Positions 1 to 8,596 of a DNA stretch of 60,000 bases are shown here, one piece after another. The stretch is from positions 4,381,001 to 4,441,000 of the forward strand of contig NC_092680.1 of NCBI RefSeq assembly GCF_964355755.1, in the 5' to 3' direction. The notes under the pieces are model-generated. The model was not told the DNA's origin. It saw only the letters and a program-made list of their open reading frames with translations, and did no database searches. Positions within the stretch are counted from its first letter, which is position 1, and each line of letters starts with the position of its first letter. Source of the stretch: Antedon mediterranea (Eukaryota; Echinodermata; Crinoidea; Comatulida; Antedonidae). Made by a program: the position numbers and the translations under genes.

Positions 1-23
1 AGGGCGCCCCGCAATCACGTGAT
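1..23 (-). repeat. Terminal direct repeat, downstream copy (A2), truncated by window start
   Basis: Identical over 23 bp to 6740-6762, with divergence from the next base (position 24). On the sense strand it begins with the palindrome ATCACGTGAT. Ngaro elements carry split direct repeats in the order A1, ORFs, B1, A2, B2. On that model this is the first part of A2, the sequence just right of it is B1, and B2 lies beyond the window. Confidence 0.7.
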
Positions 24-270
24 TTTGACACATGTGAGCCCGATAAACAAAAACCAAGGAAACGAGTATTGGTTGAAAAGTTATTTAATATGAATGGCAA
101 GTCATCGTTGCAACATGCACGTAAAAGGAGAACATAAAAAAGGAACATTGGGATGCTCTGAAAGGGCCAACACAGTTGGCAACGAAGGGGCCAACGAAGC
201 AGCCCAAATTAAGTGCAGGTAGAATCGATGACGAGCCATTCAGATCAAACCGAAACAATGAAGCATGATG

Positions 271-1020
271 GTGCAACATATGTTGACACCCAGAACGTAT
301 AGAAACTATCTACATAGTCTACCTGGAGCAACATGTGTTGACTCCAGTACATGTTTAAACATTTTGATTAGGTAGGCAGTGCAACCAAATGTTGACACCG
401 AAAAACGTATAGAAACAATCAACATCAGTCTGCCTGGGGCAACATGTGTTGACTCCAGTACGCGTTTGAATTGAGTTTAATAAACGGTGCAACCACGTTG
501 ACACCAAAAAGATATAAATAACTTATGAGTCTACCTGGAGCAACATGCGTTGACTCTAGTCGTGTTTAAACATTTAATTAGGTAGGCAGTGCAACCAAAT
601 GTTGGCACCGAAAAACGTATAGAAACAATCAACATCAGTCTGCCTGGGGCAACATGTGTTGACTCCAGTACGCGTTTGAATTGAGTTTAATAAACGGTGC
701 AACCACGTTGACACCAAAAAGATATAAATAACTTATGAGTCTACCTGGAGCAACATGCGTTGACTCCAGTCGTGTTTAAACATTTTAATTAGGTAGGCAG
801 TGCAACCAAATGTTGGCACCGAAAAACGTATAGAAACAATCAACATCAGTCTGCCTGGGGCAACATGTGTTGACTCCAGTACGCGTTTGAATTGAGTTTA
901 ATAAACGGTGCAACCACGTTGACACCAAAAAGATATAAATAACTTATGAGTCTACCTGGAGCAACGTGTTGACTCCGATTGAACATATGATTGTAATTTG
1001 GCGGTGCAACCTATGCTGAC
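271..1020 (-). repeat. Tandem array, 211-bp units made of two related half-units, 3' region of the Ngaro element
   Basis: The motif GTGCAACCAAATGTTG recurs near 378, 588 and 799, giving a period of about 211 bp. Each unit contains two diverged half-units of roughly 105 bp, each starting GTGCAACC and carrying a short palindrome around CAACATGTGTTG. Copies are nearly identical, with small differences such as GTTGACACC versus GTTGGCACC. The array is noncoding and lies after the recombinase stop in the sense direction. Confidence 0.85.
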
Positions 1021-1147
1021 ACCGAAAGAAAACACAAATGAAATAAGTAAAACAATAAACTGAAAAAATAAGTATCAACTTCGTTTAAGCTTGATGCTTA
1101 ATACCCAGTCATGCTTAGGAAATATGCCAACCAGCCAGCACCCATGT

Positions 1148-2038
1148 TTACAACGCTGTATTTGACAAAGTTATGTGGTTCGGTCTGATGTACCGCTTGA
1201 AAGCACTACTCGACCATCGTCCAAAAATCATAATGTCTTGGTGAGAGTGTCCCAGTTGGTGAAGGTCAGTAGCTCGACCGATTCTGAAAGAATGAGTGTT
1301 AAACTGTGTATGTTCCAGACTAGCACGCCGAGCTAATTGTTTTAGCGACGAGGAAAACATTTTTCTATTCACCGGTGTTCCATTTTCAAGCAGGAAGAAC
1401 GGGCCTGCCTTCAGTGGTCGCATCTTGACGTAGCGTTGCAAAGCTCTCACTGGGCATATGGGACTTCCAGATTTTTGGTGCAAGACGAAAGGAGGTGACG
1501 AACGCTTAGAGTGTTTGAAAGATTTGAAGTTTATTTGCACTTTAGTGGCATGTACTGTGATATCGGTTAGCATTAGTGTGTGTTCTGCGGCCTTGGAGAC
1601 TACTGCTTCACTGGCTCTGAGGCATGCGAAGTAACATATTATGAACAAGGCTCTGTAGAGAATAAATTCGTATTTGGATTTCATGCTACCTCGCATATGT
1701 CCAATTAGCGTTACAAGAATGTCGGAGGTGACCGGCAGTCTGATCGGTTTGGATGGAGAGTTCGTTTTTTGTTTTGTTACTCCTCTGCATAAAATGCTGA
1801 CTGCTGGATTTGTGGTGGGGTCTTCCATAAATGATGCCCTGTGCACGAATGACACTGCGCTAAGGTAGTTTCGAATCGTGGAAATCGCCAGTGCATTTTT
1901 AGTCAGCTTACTTACATAGAGAACAATTGTCTGTGGAGTCGCTGGTAGCGGAAGGCTTAGTGATTTCCTGAATTGGTTAAAATGGTGCCATTTGCTTTTA
2001 TAGTTACTAGCGGTTCCTTTGCTTAATGAGTTCCACAT
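1148..2038 (-). CDS. Tyrosine recombinase of the Ngaro-like element
   Basis: A 296-residue protein of the phage-integrase fold that in DIRS-type elements inserts a circular cDNA without staggered cuts, so no target duplication is expected. The catalytic set is visible: Arg141 in CLRASE, His249 and Arg252 in HSFRIG, Trp275 in FGRWSS, and the nucleophile Tyr283 in FKRYIR, 13 residues before the end. Residues 1 to about 90 form the helical core-binding part (SNYKSKWHHF, STIRNYLSAV). The start codon overlaps the stop of the RT ORF in TAATG, so translation probably depends on termination and re-initiation. Length is usual for the family. No frameshift or stop breaks it, so the enzyme could be active; activity itself cannot be seen from sequence. 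Confidence 0.93.
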   Translation of the reverse strand: MWNSLSKGTASNYKSKWHHFNQFRKSLSLPLPATPQTIVLYVSKLTKNALAISTIRNYLSAVSFVHRASFMEDPTTNPAVSILCRGVTKQKTNSPSKPIRLPVTSDILVTLIGHMRGSMKSKYEFILYRALFIICYFACLRASEAVVSKAAEHTLMLTDITVHATKVQINFKSFKHSKRSSPPFVLHQKSGSPICPVRALQRYVKMRPLKAGPFFLLENGTPVNRKMFSSSLKQLARRASLEHTQFNTHSFRIGRATDLHQLGHSHQDIMIFGRWSSSAFKRYIRPNHITLSNTAL

Positions 2039-4023
2039 TAGCTCTCGTGTGAGGGTCTTGAGTTGTTTAGTGGTTCGAAGTTGATTGGTTGTAAGTACTT
2101 TGGTATCTTTAGCGGTGTGCGGTTCATACTGTGCTCCTTTAGCATGGCCTCCGTTTCCTGAAAACGAGAAAGAGCGTCACATATCTTGTTTTGCTTACCA
2201 GGGATGTGCCTAGCTGTAAACTGAATGTTGTTTAGTAGTAACAAAAGGACGATAGCGCGAACCACTATCATGACCTTTTCGTTTGATGACGATTTCTTGT
2301 TAAGCACATATACATCAGCTAGGTTATCACAGTGGAAAACTACATGGGTGTTGGCTAGCTGTTTTGCAAAAATCGAAAGCATGACATAGATTGGGTAAAT
2401 TTCGAGAACCATGATGTCGAATATTTTCCAAGATTCCGGCCAGCGGCCTTGAATCCAGAACTTTTGGAAGGTCGCACCAAATGCGGTTTTTGAGGCATCA
2501 GAGTAGAAATGTAAACGCTGCGAGTCAAATTTTTGAGGGGGTGAAAAAATGGTAACGCCATTGTGTTTGCTAAGAAAGTCGGCCCAGATTTGGAGATCCT
2601 CCTTTGCAGAGTCAGAAAGGTGAATATTTGAAAATGGGTTAGTTAGACCGGCCGTCAGGGCATATAGCCTTCTTAGGAACGCCCGTCCAGATGGTATAAC
2701 GCAGGTGGCAAATTGTAGCTTTCCAATTAGAGATTGGAGGGCTCTCAAAGTAGTTGACTGAAGTGTGAGGAAGTTTTGAACTTCAACGGAGTAGCGTAAT
2801 AATTTTTCAGGTGGGAGCCTGGCTTCCATTTTTTGTGAATCAAGTTCAATACCAAGAAAAGAAATTGTGGTGGTGGGCGAAATTGTTTTGTGCGGTGCTA
2901 GAGGTATGCCTACGCGGTCAGCAAGCGCCTTGAATGTCTTCAAAGATTTCGCACACAGTTGTTGTGTGTCTTCAATAAAGAGGAAGTCATCTAACATTTT
3001 CACGTTATTGGGCCGTTGTAACTTTTTTGTAAGGATATATTTCACTCCGTCCGAAAACTTATTGAATATTTGACACGAAGATCCGCCGCCCTGGGGAAGC
3101 ATTTTATCGTAGTAAAACTGGCCTAACCACGTGAAACCCGTGAGGTGGTATTGAGTGGGGTGTAAAGGTATTAGTCTGTATGCGTCACTGATGTCCGTCT
3201 TAGCCATGAATGCCGGGTAATTGCGTTTGTTTATTATGTCAATTGCGTTGGCAATTGTTTCGTAATTAACTGTTTTAGAAATCTCAGGGATGTTGTAATT
3301 GACAGAGTTTGTGTCGTAGGGATAAGATAGGTTGTGGAGGATACGAAATTTTCCGGGTACGGATTTTTCTCTAAGGTTAAGGGGTGATGCTTTAAAATGG
3401 TCAAATGGTGGGTGGGTAAATGGTCCAGCTATGCGTCCCAGAGATATCTCTTTTGTCAGTTTTTTGGAGAAGGTGTCGGGGTTGTTGATGATAGCTGGGG
3501 AGTTATTTGCTGTAAAAGCAGCCTCAGGTCCGTTAAATTCAAGGTAGAAACCATGAGTGAAACCTTGGGTTAAGTAAGCGTGGTGTTTGAAACCAGATAG
3601 GAGTGCACTTAATCTAGAAGGAATTATCGGAGAGAGCAGAACATCGCTATTTTTTTGCTTGTGGGGGCCCTGATGATTGGCGAGTTTGGAGTGGTGGATG
3701 GGGCTCAGAGAGTGGGCGGTTTGCGCCGCGAATAGGTTGTTGAAAGCTGTTTTGTTGGTTTTGTTGGTAAGTTTGCTGACCGTATGCCTGTCGGTTGGTG
3801 AAGTTGTTTTGGTGCGATGGTGTTCGGTTACATCTGTGGATTGGATGGGGTCCCGAGCACTGAAAACAGGAGTGGCGATATTGACAGTTTGTCTGGGCAC
3901 ATCTAGTGAATCGGTTATGATAGGAGATACAGAAGCCGAGTGGGATACGAAAATTGTTCCGAAACCGAGTGGACGCTCTACGGCTGGATGGGTTAGAGGT
4001 TTGTGGTGTGCTCGTTGCGTCAA
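2038..4023 (-). CDS. Reverse transcriptase / RNase H of the Ngaro-like element
   Basis: The ORF has 661 codons. RT motif A is KTDISDAYR (Asp277), motif B region LPQGGGSSCQIF starts near 309, and motif C is MLDDFLF (Asp345, Asp346), where the usual aromatic residue before the two Asp is Leu. RNase H follows with Asp509 (FYSDAS), Glu541 (LEIYPI), Asp566 (HCDN) and Asp616 (CDALSRF), a complete acidic set. The first 120 or so residues are Ser/Thr/His-rich and overlap the gag ORF by 377 nt in another frame. They may therefore not be translated as shown: RT could start at the annotated ATG or come from a +1 shift out of gag. The stop overlaps the recombinase start by one base. The product copies element RNA into DNA and removes the RNA strand. 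Confidence 0.93.
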   Translation of the reverse strand: MTQRAHHKPLTHPAVERPLGFGTIFVSHSASVSPIITDSLDVPRQTVNIATPVFSARDPIQSTDVTEHHRTKTTSPTDRHTVSKLTNKTNKTAFNNLFAAQTAHSLSPIHHSKLANHQGPHKQKNSDVLLSPIIPSRLSALLSGFKHHAYLTQGFTHGFYLEFNGPEAAFTANNSPAIINNPDTFSKKLTKEISLGRIAGPFTHPPFDHFKASPLNLREKSVPGKFRILHNLSYPYDTNSVNYNIPEISKTVNYETIANAIDIINKRNYPAFMAKTDISDAYRLIPLHPTQYHLTGFTWLGQFYYDKMLPQGGGSSCQIFNKFSDGVKYILTKKLQRPNNVKMLDDFLFIEDTQQLCAKSLKTFKALADRVGIPLAPHKTISPTTTISFLGIELDSQKMEARLPPEKLLRYSVEVQNFLTLQSTTLRALQSLIGKLQFATCVIPSGRAFLRRLYALTAGLTNPFSNIHLSDSAKEDLQIWADFLSKHNGVTIFSPPQKFDSQRLHFYSDASKTAFGATFQKFWIQGRWPESWKIFDIMVLEIYPIYVMLSIFAKQLANTHVVFHCDNLADVYVLNKKSSSNEKVMIVVRAIVLLLLLNNIQFTARHIPGKQNKICDALSRFQETEAMLKEHSMNRTPLKIPKYLQPINFEPLNNSRPSHES

Positions 4024-4792
4024 GTTTATGAAGGAGGTCGGCTCGAACCGACGACCAGGAGCAAAGTGTGTACTCCCTAGCCATTCGAAATTGTCGGTCG
4101 TAAAAGTACCATGAATTTGGATGAGTGCGCATGAGGTCTTTAATATACTTAAAATAAGTAAAGATGTCCTGCGTGTGTTGCGGGTGTTTACTCAAATAAA
4201 TTGTCGCGAAGTCGCAAAAGGCCTGATGCCAGTTGTGTTCGTTTAAGATGCGGCGTTTGGGCTTAGGCACAAGTTCGAATGTACCAGTGTACGTTAGCGT
4301 GAATGTTTCCGCTGCGCTGTTTGAGTCGAGCAGGTCGTGCAGCTCGATGAATTTGTGGGAGATTATTTTCTCCTTAAGTTTTTCTGAGACAATTGCCCCG
4401 GCCTTAATCCCCCCGGAAAACTCCAAGGGATTTGAGATTGCGCTGCCTTCGGCTAATTTAAAAGGACTATTTAGCTTGTCTTGGTCCTCAAACGCAAACA
4501 TTGACGAGGTAGATGGACTGTGGGCTTCGGCATTGTTGGCTGGCGGGATGGTGTCTCCGTGTAAAGGATTTGGCTGGGGGGTTTCAGAAAGAGGGTTGCC
4601 GGGAGGTTCGTCCTGATTGTTCGGCTTACCGGCCCTAATCTCAGCCACGGAAGTTACAAGGGTTTCGACAATATGCCTCATGTCCTTTAGTTCTTTATTT
4701 ATGTCAAGTTCAGGTACCGGCACAGGTGTAGTTTTTTTCTTTTTTGGTGCCGTCTTTTTTGGCCTCTGGCTAGTTCTTTTCCGTCCTGACAT
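3647..4792 (-). CDS. Gag-like protein with Cys/His cluster, Ngaro-like element
   Basis: A 381-residue protein. Residues 1-25 are strongly basic (PKKTAPKKKK), a likely nuclear or nucleic-acid-binding tail. Residues 28-57 look like a short amphipathic helix or coiled coil (ELDINKELKDMRHIVETL). The middle, 145-260, is rich in aromatic residues. A cluster with C288, C298, C303, H307, C309, C312, H316, H319 and C321 resembles the zinc-binding cluster of DIRS/Ngaro gag proteins rather than a retroviral CCHC knuckle. The C-terminal 60 residues are Gln/Asn/Pro-rich. It probably coats element RNA. It precedes and overlaps the RT ORF, as expected for gag. The long antisense ORFs opposite it are shadows. 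Confidence 0.85.
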   Translation of the reverse strand: MSGRKRTSQRPKKTAPKKKKTTPVPVPELDINKELKDMRHIVETLVTSVAEIRAGKPNNQDEPPGNPLSETPQPNPLHGDTIPPANNAEAHSPSTSSMFAFEDQDKLNSPFKLAEGSAISNPLEFSGGIKAGAIVSEKLKEKIISHKFIELHDLLDSNSAAETFTLTYTGTFELVPKPKRRILNEHNWHQAFCDFATIYLSKHPQHTQDIFTYFKYIKDLMRTHPNSWYFYDRQFRMAREYTLCSWSSVRADLLHKLDATSTPQTSNPSSRRASTRFRNNFRIPLGFCISYHNRFTRCAQTNCQYRHSCFQCSGPHPIHRCNRTPSHQNNFTNRQAYGQQTYQQNQQNSFQQPIRGANRPLSEPHPPLQTRQSSGPPQAKK

Positions 4793-4917
4793 AGTGTATC
4801 TGTAAGAAAATCTTTGTGCAATGAAGATGGAAAGAAAAGTGTGTGGACGGATATCATCAAATTTCAGGGGGCGGTGGGTTAGAGAAAGAACCAGCGCGAT
4901 TCATTTAATGAAATGCT
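4793..4917. other. Short noncoding spacer upstream of gag
   Basis: About 125 bp lie between the gag start and the tandem array. No ORF, repeat or clear promoter motif is visible. Confidence 0.5.
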
Positions 4918-5650
4918 GTACTTAAGAGCATGAGTGATAAAACGCTGCCGTATGTGGGGGTAGGTAATGAACCAGCATAAGAAATTATGTGGTAGTAATA
5001 GGGGAACCAGCATGAGTCATATAATGAATGCTGTACTTAAGAGCGTGAGTGATAAAACGCCGCCGTATGTGGGGGTAGGTAATGAACCAGCATAAGAAAT
5101 TATGTGGTGGTAGTAGGGGGACCAGCATGAGTCATATAATGAATGCTGTACTTGTGATAAGACACCGCCGTATGAGGGGGTGGGTAATGAACCAGCATAA
5201 GAAATTATGTGGTGGTAGTAGGGGAACCAGCATGAGTCATATAATGAATGCTGTACTTAAGAGCATGAGTGATAAAACACCGCCGTATGTGGGGGTAGGT
5301 AATGAACCAGCATAAGAAATTATGTGGTGGTAGTAGGGGGAACCAGCATGAGTCATATAATGAATGCTGTACTTGTGATAAAACACCGCCGTATGTGGGG
5401 GTAGGTAACGAACCAGCATAAGAAATTATGTGGTGGTAGTAGGGGGACCAGCATGAGTCATATAATGAATGCTGTACTTAAGAGCATGAGGGATAAAACA
5501 CCGCCGAATGTGGGGGTGGGTAATGAACCAGCATAAGAAATTATGTGGTGGTAGTAGGGTTAATGAACTAGCATAAGTAATTATGTGGTGGTAGTAGGGA
5601 AACCAGTATGAGTCATATAATGAATGCTGTACTTAGGAGCATGAGTGGTA
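4918..5650 (-). repeat. Tandem array of about 115-bp units inside the Ngaro element, between the hydrolase and gag ORFs
   Basis: The string GAGTGATAAAAC recurs about every 115 bp, with some units shortened by an 11-bp deletion (CTTGTGATAA in place of CTTAAGAGCATGAGTGATAA). Roughly six to seven copies are present, the last degenerate. Each unit contains TGAACCAGCATAAG and ATGAGTCATATAATGAATG. ORFs running across it are read-through of the repeat and not genes. It sits upstream of gag, where an untranslated leader or internal promoter could be. Confidence 0.85.
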
Positions 5651-5877
5651 AAACACCGGAATTTTCTTGAATGTAATTATAAAGGTTAAATAGTTTCGAT
5701 TAGCATGAATGGTGTCAACAATGTATTGCCTGGCAGCTTATACTAACCTTGATGAGAGGATTTTGTTTTGTTTTTTCGTTTTAATTATGTATTTATTTAT
5801 TTTTCTCCAAAATCCGGTTCCGGTTTGTCCACAGTGACTGCAGTAGGGAAAATAACAGATAATAATATTGTTGTTAT
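5651..5877. other. Noncoding segment of the Ngaro element
   Basis: T-rich sequence between the array and the hydrolase stop codon, with a T-rich stretch near 5763-5803. No gene or repeat is seen. Confidence 0.5.
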
Positions 5878-6507
5878 TTAGTGGCATGAGTTAGCATAAG
5901 AGGCTCCGTGCATTAAAGCAGACCTTAGGGACGCCTTATATCTTTTTCGTCCATTTGTGGAGTTGGGATGGAGACCATCATTTGACCACAGAGAAATGGG
6001 GTTTGCCCAGAAGCCGGGATGGGTATGGTAGTGAAGGCCATGAGTTTTGCGGCAGAACTCGCGTAGGAAACCGTTGAAATCGTGAATGCGCTCGTTAAAC
6101 AAAGGAGGGGGGAGGTGGCCAGTGTGAGATAATCGGAACGTCTGTGAGCAGAGAGAAGTCCGAATTGGTGTCCAGATGGGAAAAATATAAGTCAAAAGAA
6201 TTTCGAAGAGATAGTTTGCCGCCGACCAAGCATCCGAATCAACGAGGTCATTCGATCCGAGGTCGATGATCAAGATATCTGGCTTGAATGTTGCCAATCG
6301 ATTTACAAAATTAGTTAGGTCGTTAATCTTTAGACCGGGTACCCCCCAAAGAACAGTATTATCGTAGTGATGGCTGATTCGGAAGTCAGACAAAGGTCGG
6401 TGTGGACCAAGTATGGAGCCGGAAGAATTACCCAAGCCGTGATGGAAAGCGAGGCTGTCGCTCAAACCGGAAACGAATGAGTGGCCTAGGACACAACCAG
6501 ACAACAT
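5878..6507 (-). CDS. SGNH-fold hydrolase (esterase-like) carried by the Ngaro element
   Basis: The ORF has 209 codons. Block I is VLGHSF with nucleophile Ser10; the usual GDS is GHS here. Gly59 in WGVPGLK is a possible block II residue. Block III is IDLGSNDL with Asn86. Block V is SNDGLHPN with Asp177 and His180, so Ser, Gly, Asn and Asp-x-x-His are all in place. SGNH enzymes cut ester bonds of lipids or acetylated sugars, and such ORFs are known as accessory genes of some Ngaro elements and some LINEs. No signal peptide stands out: the first residues, MLSGCVLG, already form the start of the fold. It is the first ORF in the sense direction, separated from gag by the tandem array. The substrate is unknown, and its benefit to the element is a guess. 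Confidence 0.82.
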   Translation of the reverse strand: MLSGCVLGHSFVSGLSDSLAFHHGLGNSSGSILGPHRPLSDFRISHHYDNTVLWGVPGLKINDLTNFVNRLATFKPDILIIDLGSNDLVDSDAWSAANYLFEILLTYIFPIWTPIRTSLCSQTFRLSHTGHLPPPLFNERIHDFNGFLREFCRKTHGLHYHTHPGFWANPISLWSNDGLHPNSTNGRKRYKASLRSALMHGASYANSCH

Positions 6508-6684
6508 AATTACAAAAAGTACGAAAATTCGGAAAAAAGGGGGTAAGATAAGGTGTGAGATAAATTTCAGTCAAAGTATGTTGTGTGTTGGCACAAATCC
6601 TACCAGTGTAGGAGGATAAAAGGGACTGGTAAAATGTAAAAATAAAAATTATTTTACTTAGCCAAAATCTGGCGTGGTAATCTG

Positions 6685-6727
6685 TTGACAGCGTGAGGTG
6701 AAGAGGATGAGATGCTCACGCTGTCAA
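6685..6727. repeat. Terminal hairpin in the Ngaro leader, 13-bp perfect stem
   Basis: TTGACAGCGTGAG (6685-6697) pairs exactly with CTCACGCTGTCAA (6715-6727) across a 17-nt loop. It lies just inside the terminal repeat, so it would be near the 5' end of the element RNA. Confidence 0.8.
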
Positions 6728-6732
6728 AAGAT

Positions 6733-6762
6733 GATTGCGAGGGCGCCCCGCAATCACGTGAT
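6733..6762 (-). repeat. Terminal direct repeat, upstream copy (A1), with nested palindrome
   Basis: 6740-6762 repeats positions 1-23 exactly. Around it, GATTGCG (6733-6739) and CGCAATC (6749-6755) flank the palindrome GGGCGCCC (6741-6748), giving an almost complete dyad. ATCACGTGAT (6753-6762) is a second 10-bp palindrome at the outer boundary. Such dyads would suit a recombinase crossover site, which is an inference. Confidence 0.7.
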
Positions 6763-7489
6763 ATTACGGTATACTCGACTTTCTGAACCACATGAATAGG
6801 AGCGACTGTATATTATGAAACATTTCTTTATATAATAGATGTCATTATTGGTGAACATGCAACATACAGGTGTATTGTTAGTGTCACATGATCAATCAAA
6901 TTACGGGATGTCATTATGATAATTTACTAACAATGTAGGACGGCTAGACATTCCGTCGTTATTTATGGTTGAACGAGAGAATGTCTATGTCGTTTTAGAA
7001 ATTATAACTAAGATATGACATGAAAGAAACGTAGCTGTCGATATGAATGGAGTCCCCATCGTCTGATTAAAGACCAATAATTTACACAGACAAGCGGTAA
7101 CGGTAAGAACAATGTAGAATCTATGTTATTCCTTATGACCATTTACACACAACGCGAAGCGAACGGGTTATTTCTGCTCAGGATAGATACAGATTCGACG
7201 TGAAAAAATCTACGCGGTTTCCCGTTTACCGTTACCGTTTTAAACGCAGCGACAAACGCGTTTTGTTGTTTCCATGTATGCCCAACACTTTCGTGTTATC
7301 GTGCAGAAAGTAAACGAAATCTTCCGTTGATTAAAATAACATTAACACACATTTTCATTGTCTTTGTGGGATTATATGTATCGTTTGACACAAATACGAT
7401 TATTCACCTGTTTTGAAGAACCGAATTCGGAACTATTCAATATTTAATAATTATTATTCATTTATTGCTTTTAAAGGTTAAACCAACTA
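6763..7489. other. Unassigned AT-rich flank
   Basis: No gene or repeat was recognised. The stretch near 7200-7320 has a higher CpG count (ACGCG and CGTTACCG words), but no ORF supports an exon. Confidence 0.4.
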
Positions 7490-7490
7490 T

Positions 7491-7510
7491 TTTGATTTGA
7501 TTTGATTTGA
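7491..7510. repeat. (TTTGA)n microsatellite, possible LINE tail
   Basis: Four tandem TTTGA units followed by ATTTATTAGAAAAG. Short pentamer tails like this often end CR1/L2-type LINEs in reverse orientation. No LINE coding sequence is visible beside it. Confidence 0.5.
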
Positions 7511-7721
7511 ATTTATTAGAAAAGTCATCATGCAAAATACATACAAAGTGATTACATATTAATTACTGACATTACAACTAATTTGTGCGCTTGCGACTCT
7601 ACAACAAGTTCGCAATTTACTTGTGAATTTTTACGAGTTCTATAATCGAACTATTTGCTAAAAAGAAACTGGGGACGAGTCACAACCCTTACCCACACGC
7701 ACTCATACCGATTTATCTTTA

Positions 7722-7918
7722 CGGCTCTGTCTACACTATCAACTAATTTGACCAAAAAAAAGTGTGATGTGCCCAAATATGGCACTGATACAGTATAACA
7801 ACATTGTGCCCATATATGGACACAATGTTGTTATACTGTATCAGTGCCATATATGGGCACATCACACCTTTTTTTTGTTTTTTTTTGTGACATAGAGTTG
7901 GATAGTGTAGACAAGGCT
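7722..7918. mobile_element. MITE-A copy with 47-bp near-perfect hairpin
   Basis: The ends GGCTCTGTCTACACTATC and GATAGTGTAGACAAGGCT are the inverted termini of the family. The core arms 7762-7808 and 7821-7867 are complementary at 46 of 47 positions around a 12-nt loop. TAA follows on the right; the left flank is degenerate. Three CC(A/T)6GG boxes fall in the hairpin. Confidence 0.85.
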
Positions 7919-7921
7919 TAA

Positions 7922-8567
7922 TACATTGTATCCGATTGTCTTACTTCTTAAATTGTTGAAAGATATATTGTACACCTGAACAATAATTTGTTTTAATTTC
8001 TTGTTGTTGGATCGAAAATAAGTATTTACCTTCAAAATTGTAACTAAAGCAATCAATATACAAATTTGCTGCTAGCCAACATGGGTTTTGGGTTGAATTT
8101 AACCATTTGTTTTGTCGTTTTTTAAAAAAAGTGAACACATTTTATTGGGTTTTTTTCTGCAGAGGTGATTAAAACTACAAAATGGCCTACAAAAACTGAT
8201 TAATAATAATCTTCATTGTTTATGTTTTTTGGGGACAATACATCTTTAAGTAAATGTAATAATGCGTTTTTAATCAAACTAATTAAACTGACACGTTAAT
8301 ATATTTCCAGGACCGTTTCCGGCCATATTTCTCTATGATGATAGAATTTATGATCATAGTCATTAGTTTAATGACATTCTACGTGTAACACGATGTAAAG
8401 TATCTAATAATTAGAATATGTCGTCGGGTGAACCAGAATTTAAATTAGGTTAAATCTTACAATTAGTTTGAAAAGCAATCAGTAAAAGTCAGTTTTAGAA
8501 TTATTATCGCTTCATTTTTTGTTGTGAAGATAGTCATGTGTATTTGAAAACTTGGTTGTGAAGTATT
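7922..8567. other. Unassigned AT-rich stretch
   Basis: Two short overlapping ORFs near 7941-8138 look like chance. No repeat or RNA gene was recognised. Confidence 0.4.
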
Positions 8568-8596
8568 GATATAAGCACCACGGCCAACCCTTATAA

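Larger units (their letters stand above)
1..6762 (-). mobile_element. Ngaro-like (DIRS superfamily) tyrosine-recombinase retrotransposon, left-truncated by window edge
   Basis: Four minus-strand ORFs lie in sense order SGNH hydrolase, gag, RT/RNase H, tyrosine recombinase. There is no DDE integrase, no aspartic protease motif and no long LTR. RT/RNase H plus tyrosine recombinase defines the DIRS superfamily. The SGNH ORF, the lack of a methyltransferase domain and the split direct repeat point to the Ngaro branch. A 23-bp sequence at the right end (6740-6762) recurs exactly at 1-23, so the window begins inside the second copy and the last part of the element lies outside. The block is visibly less AT-rich than the DNA to its right. 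All ORFs are uninterrupted, which suggests a recent insertion. Alternative: a DIRS1-like element, less likely without inverted terminal repeats and a methyltransferase domain. Confidence 0.9.

Noticed and set aside
3677-4616. Plus-strand ORFs of 145 and 127 codons opposite gag/RT
   Set aside because: They lie antisense to well-supported gag and RT coding sequence and show no domain of their own.
5082-5419. ORFs across the 115-bp array
   Set aside because: They are read-through of a noncoding tandem repeat; the peptide repeats only because the DNA does.
1-6762. LTR retrotransposon or retrovirus
   Set aside because: The integrase is a tyrosine recombinase, no protease or long terminal repeats are present, and the RT motif B is Ngaro-like.
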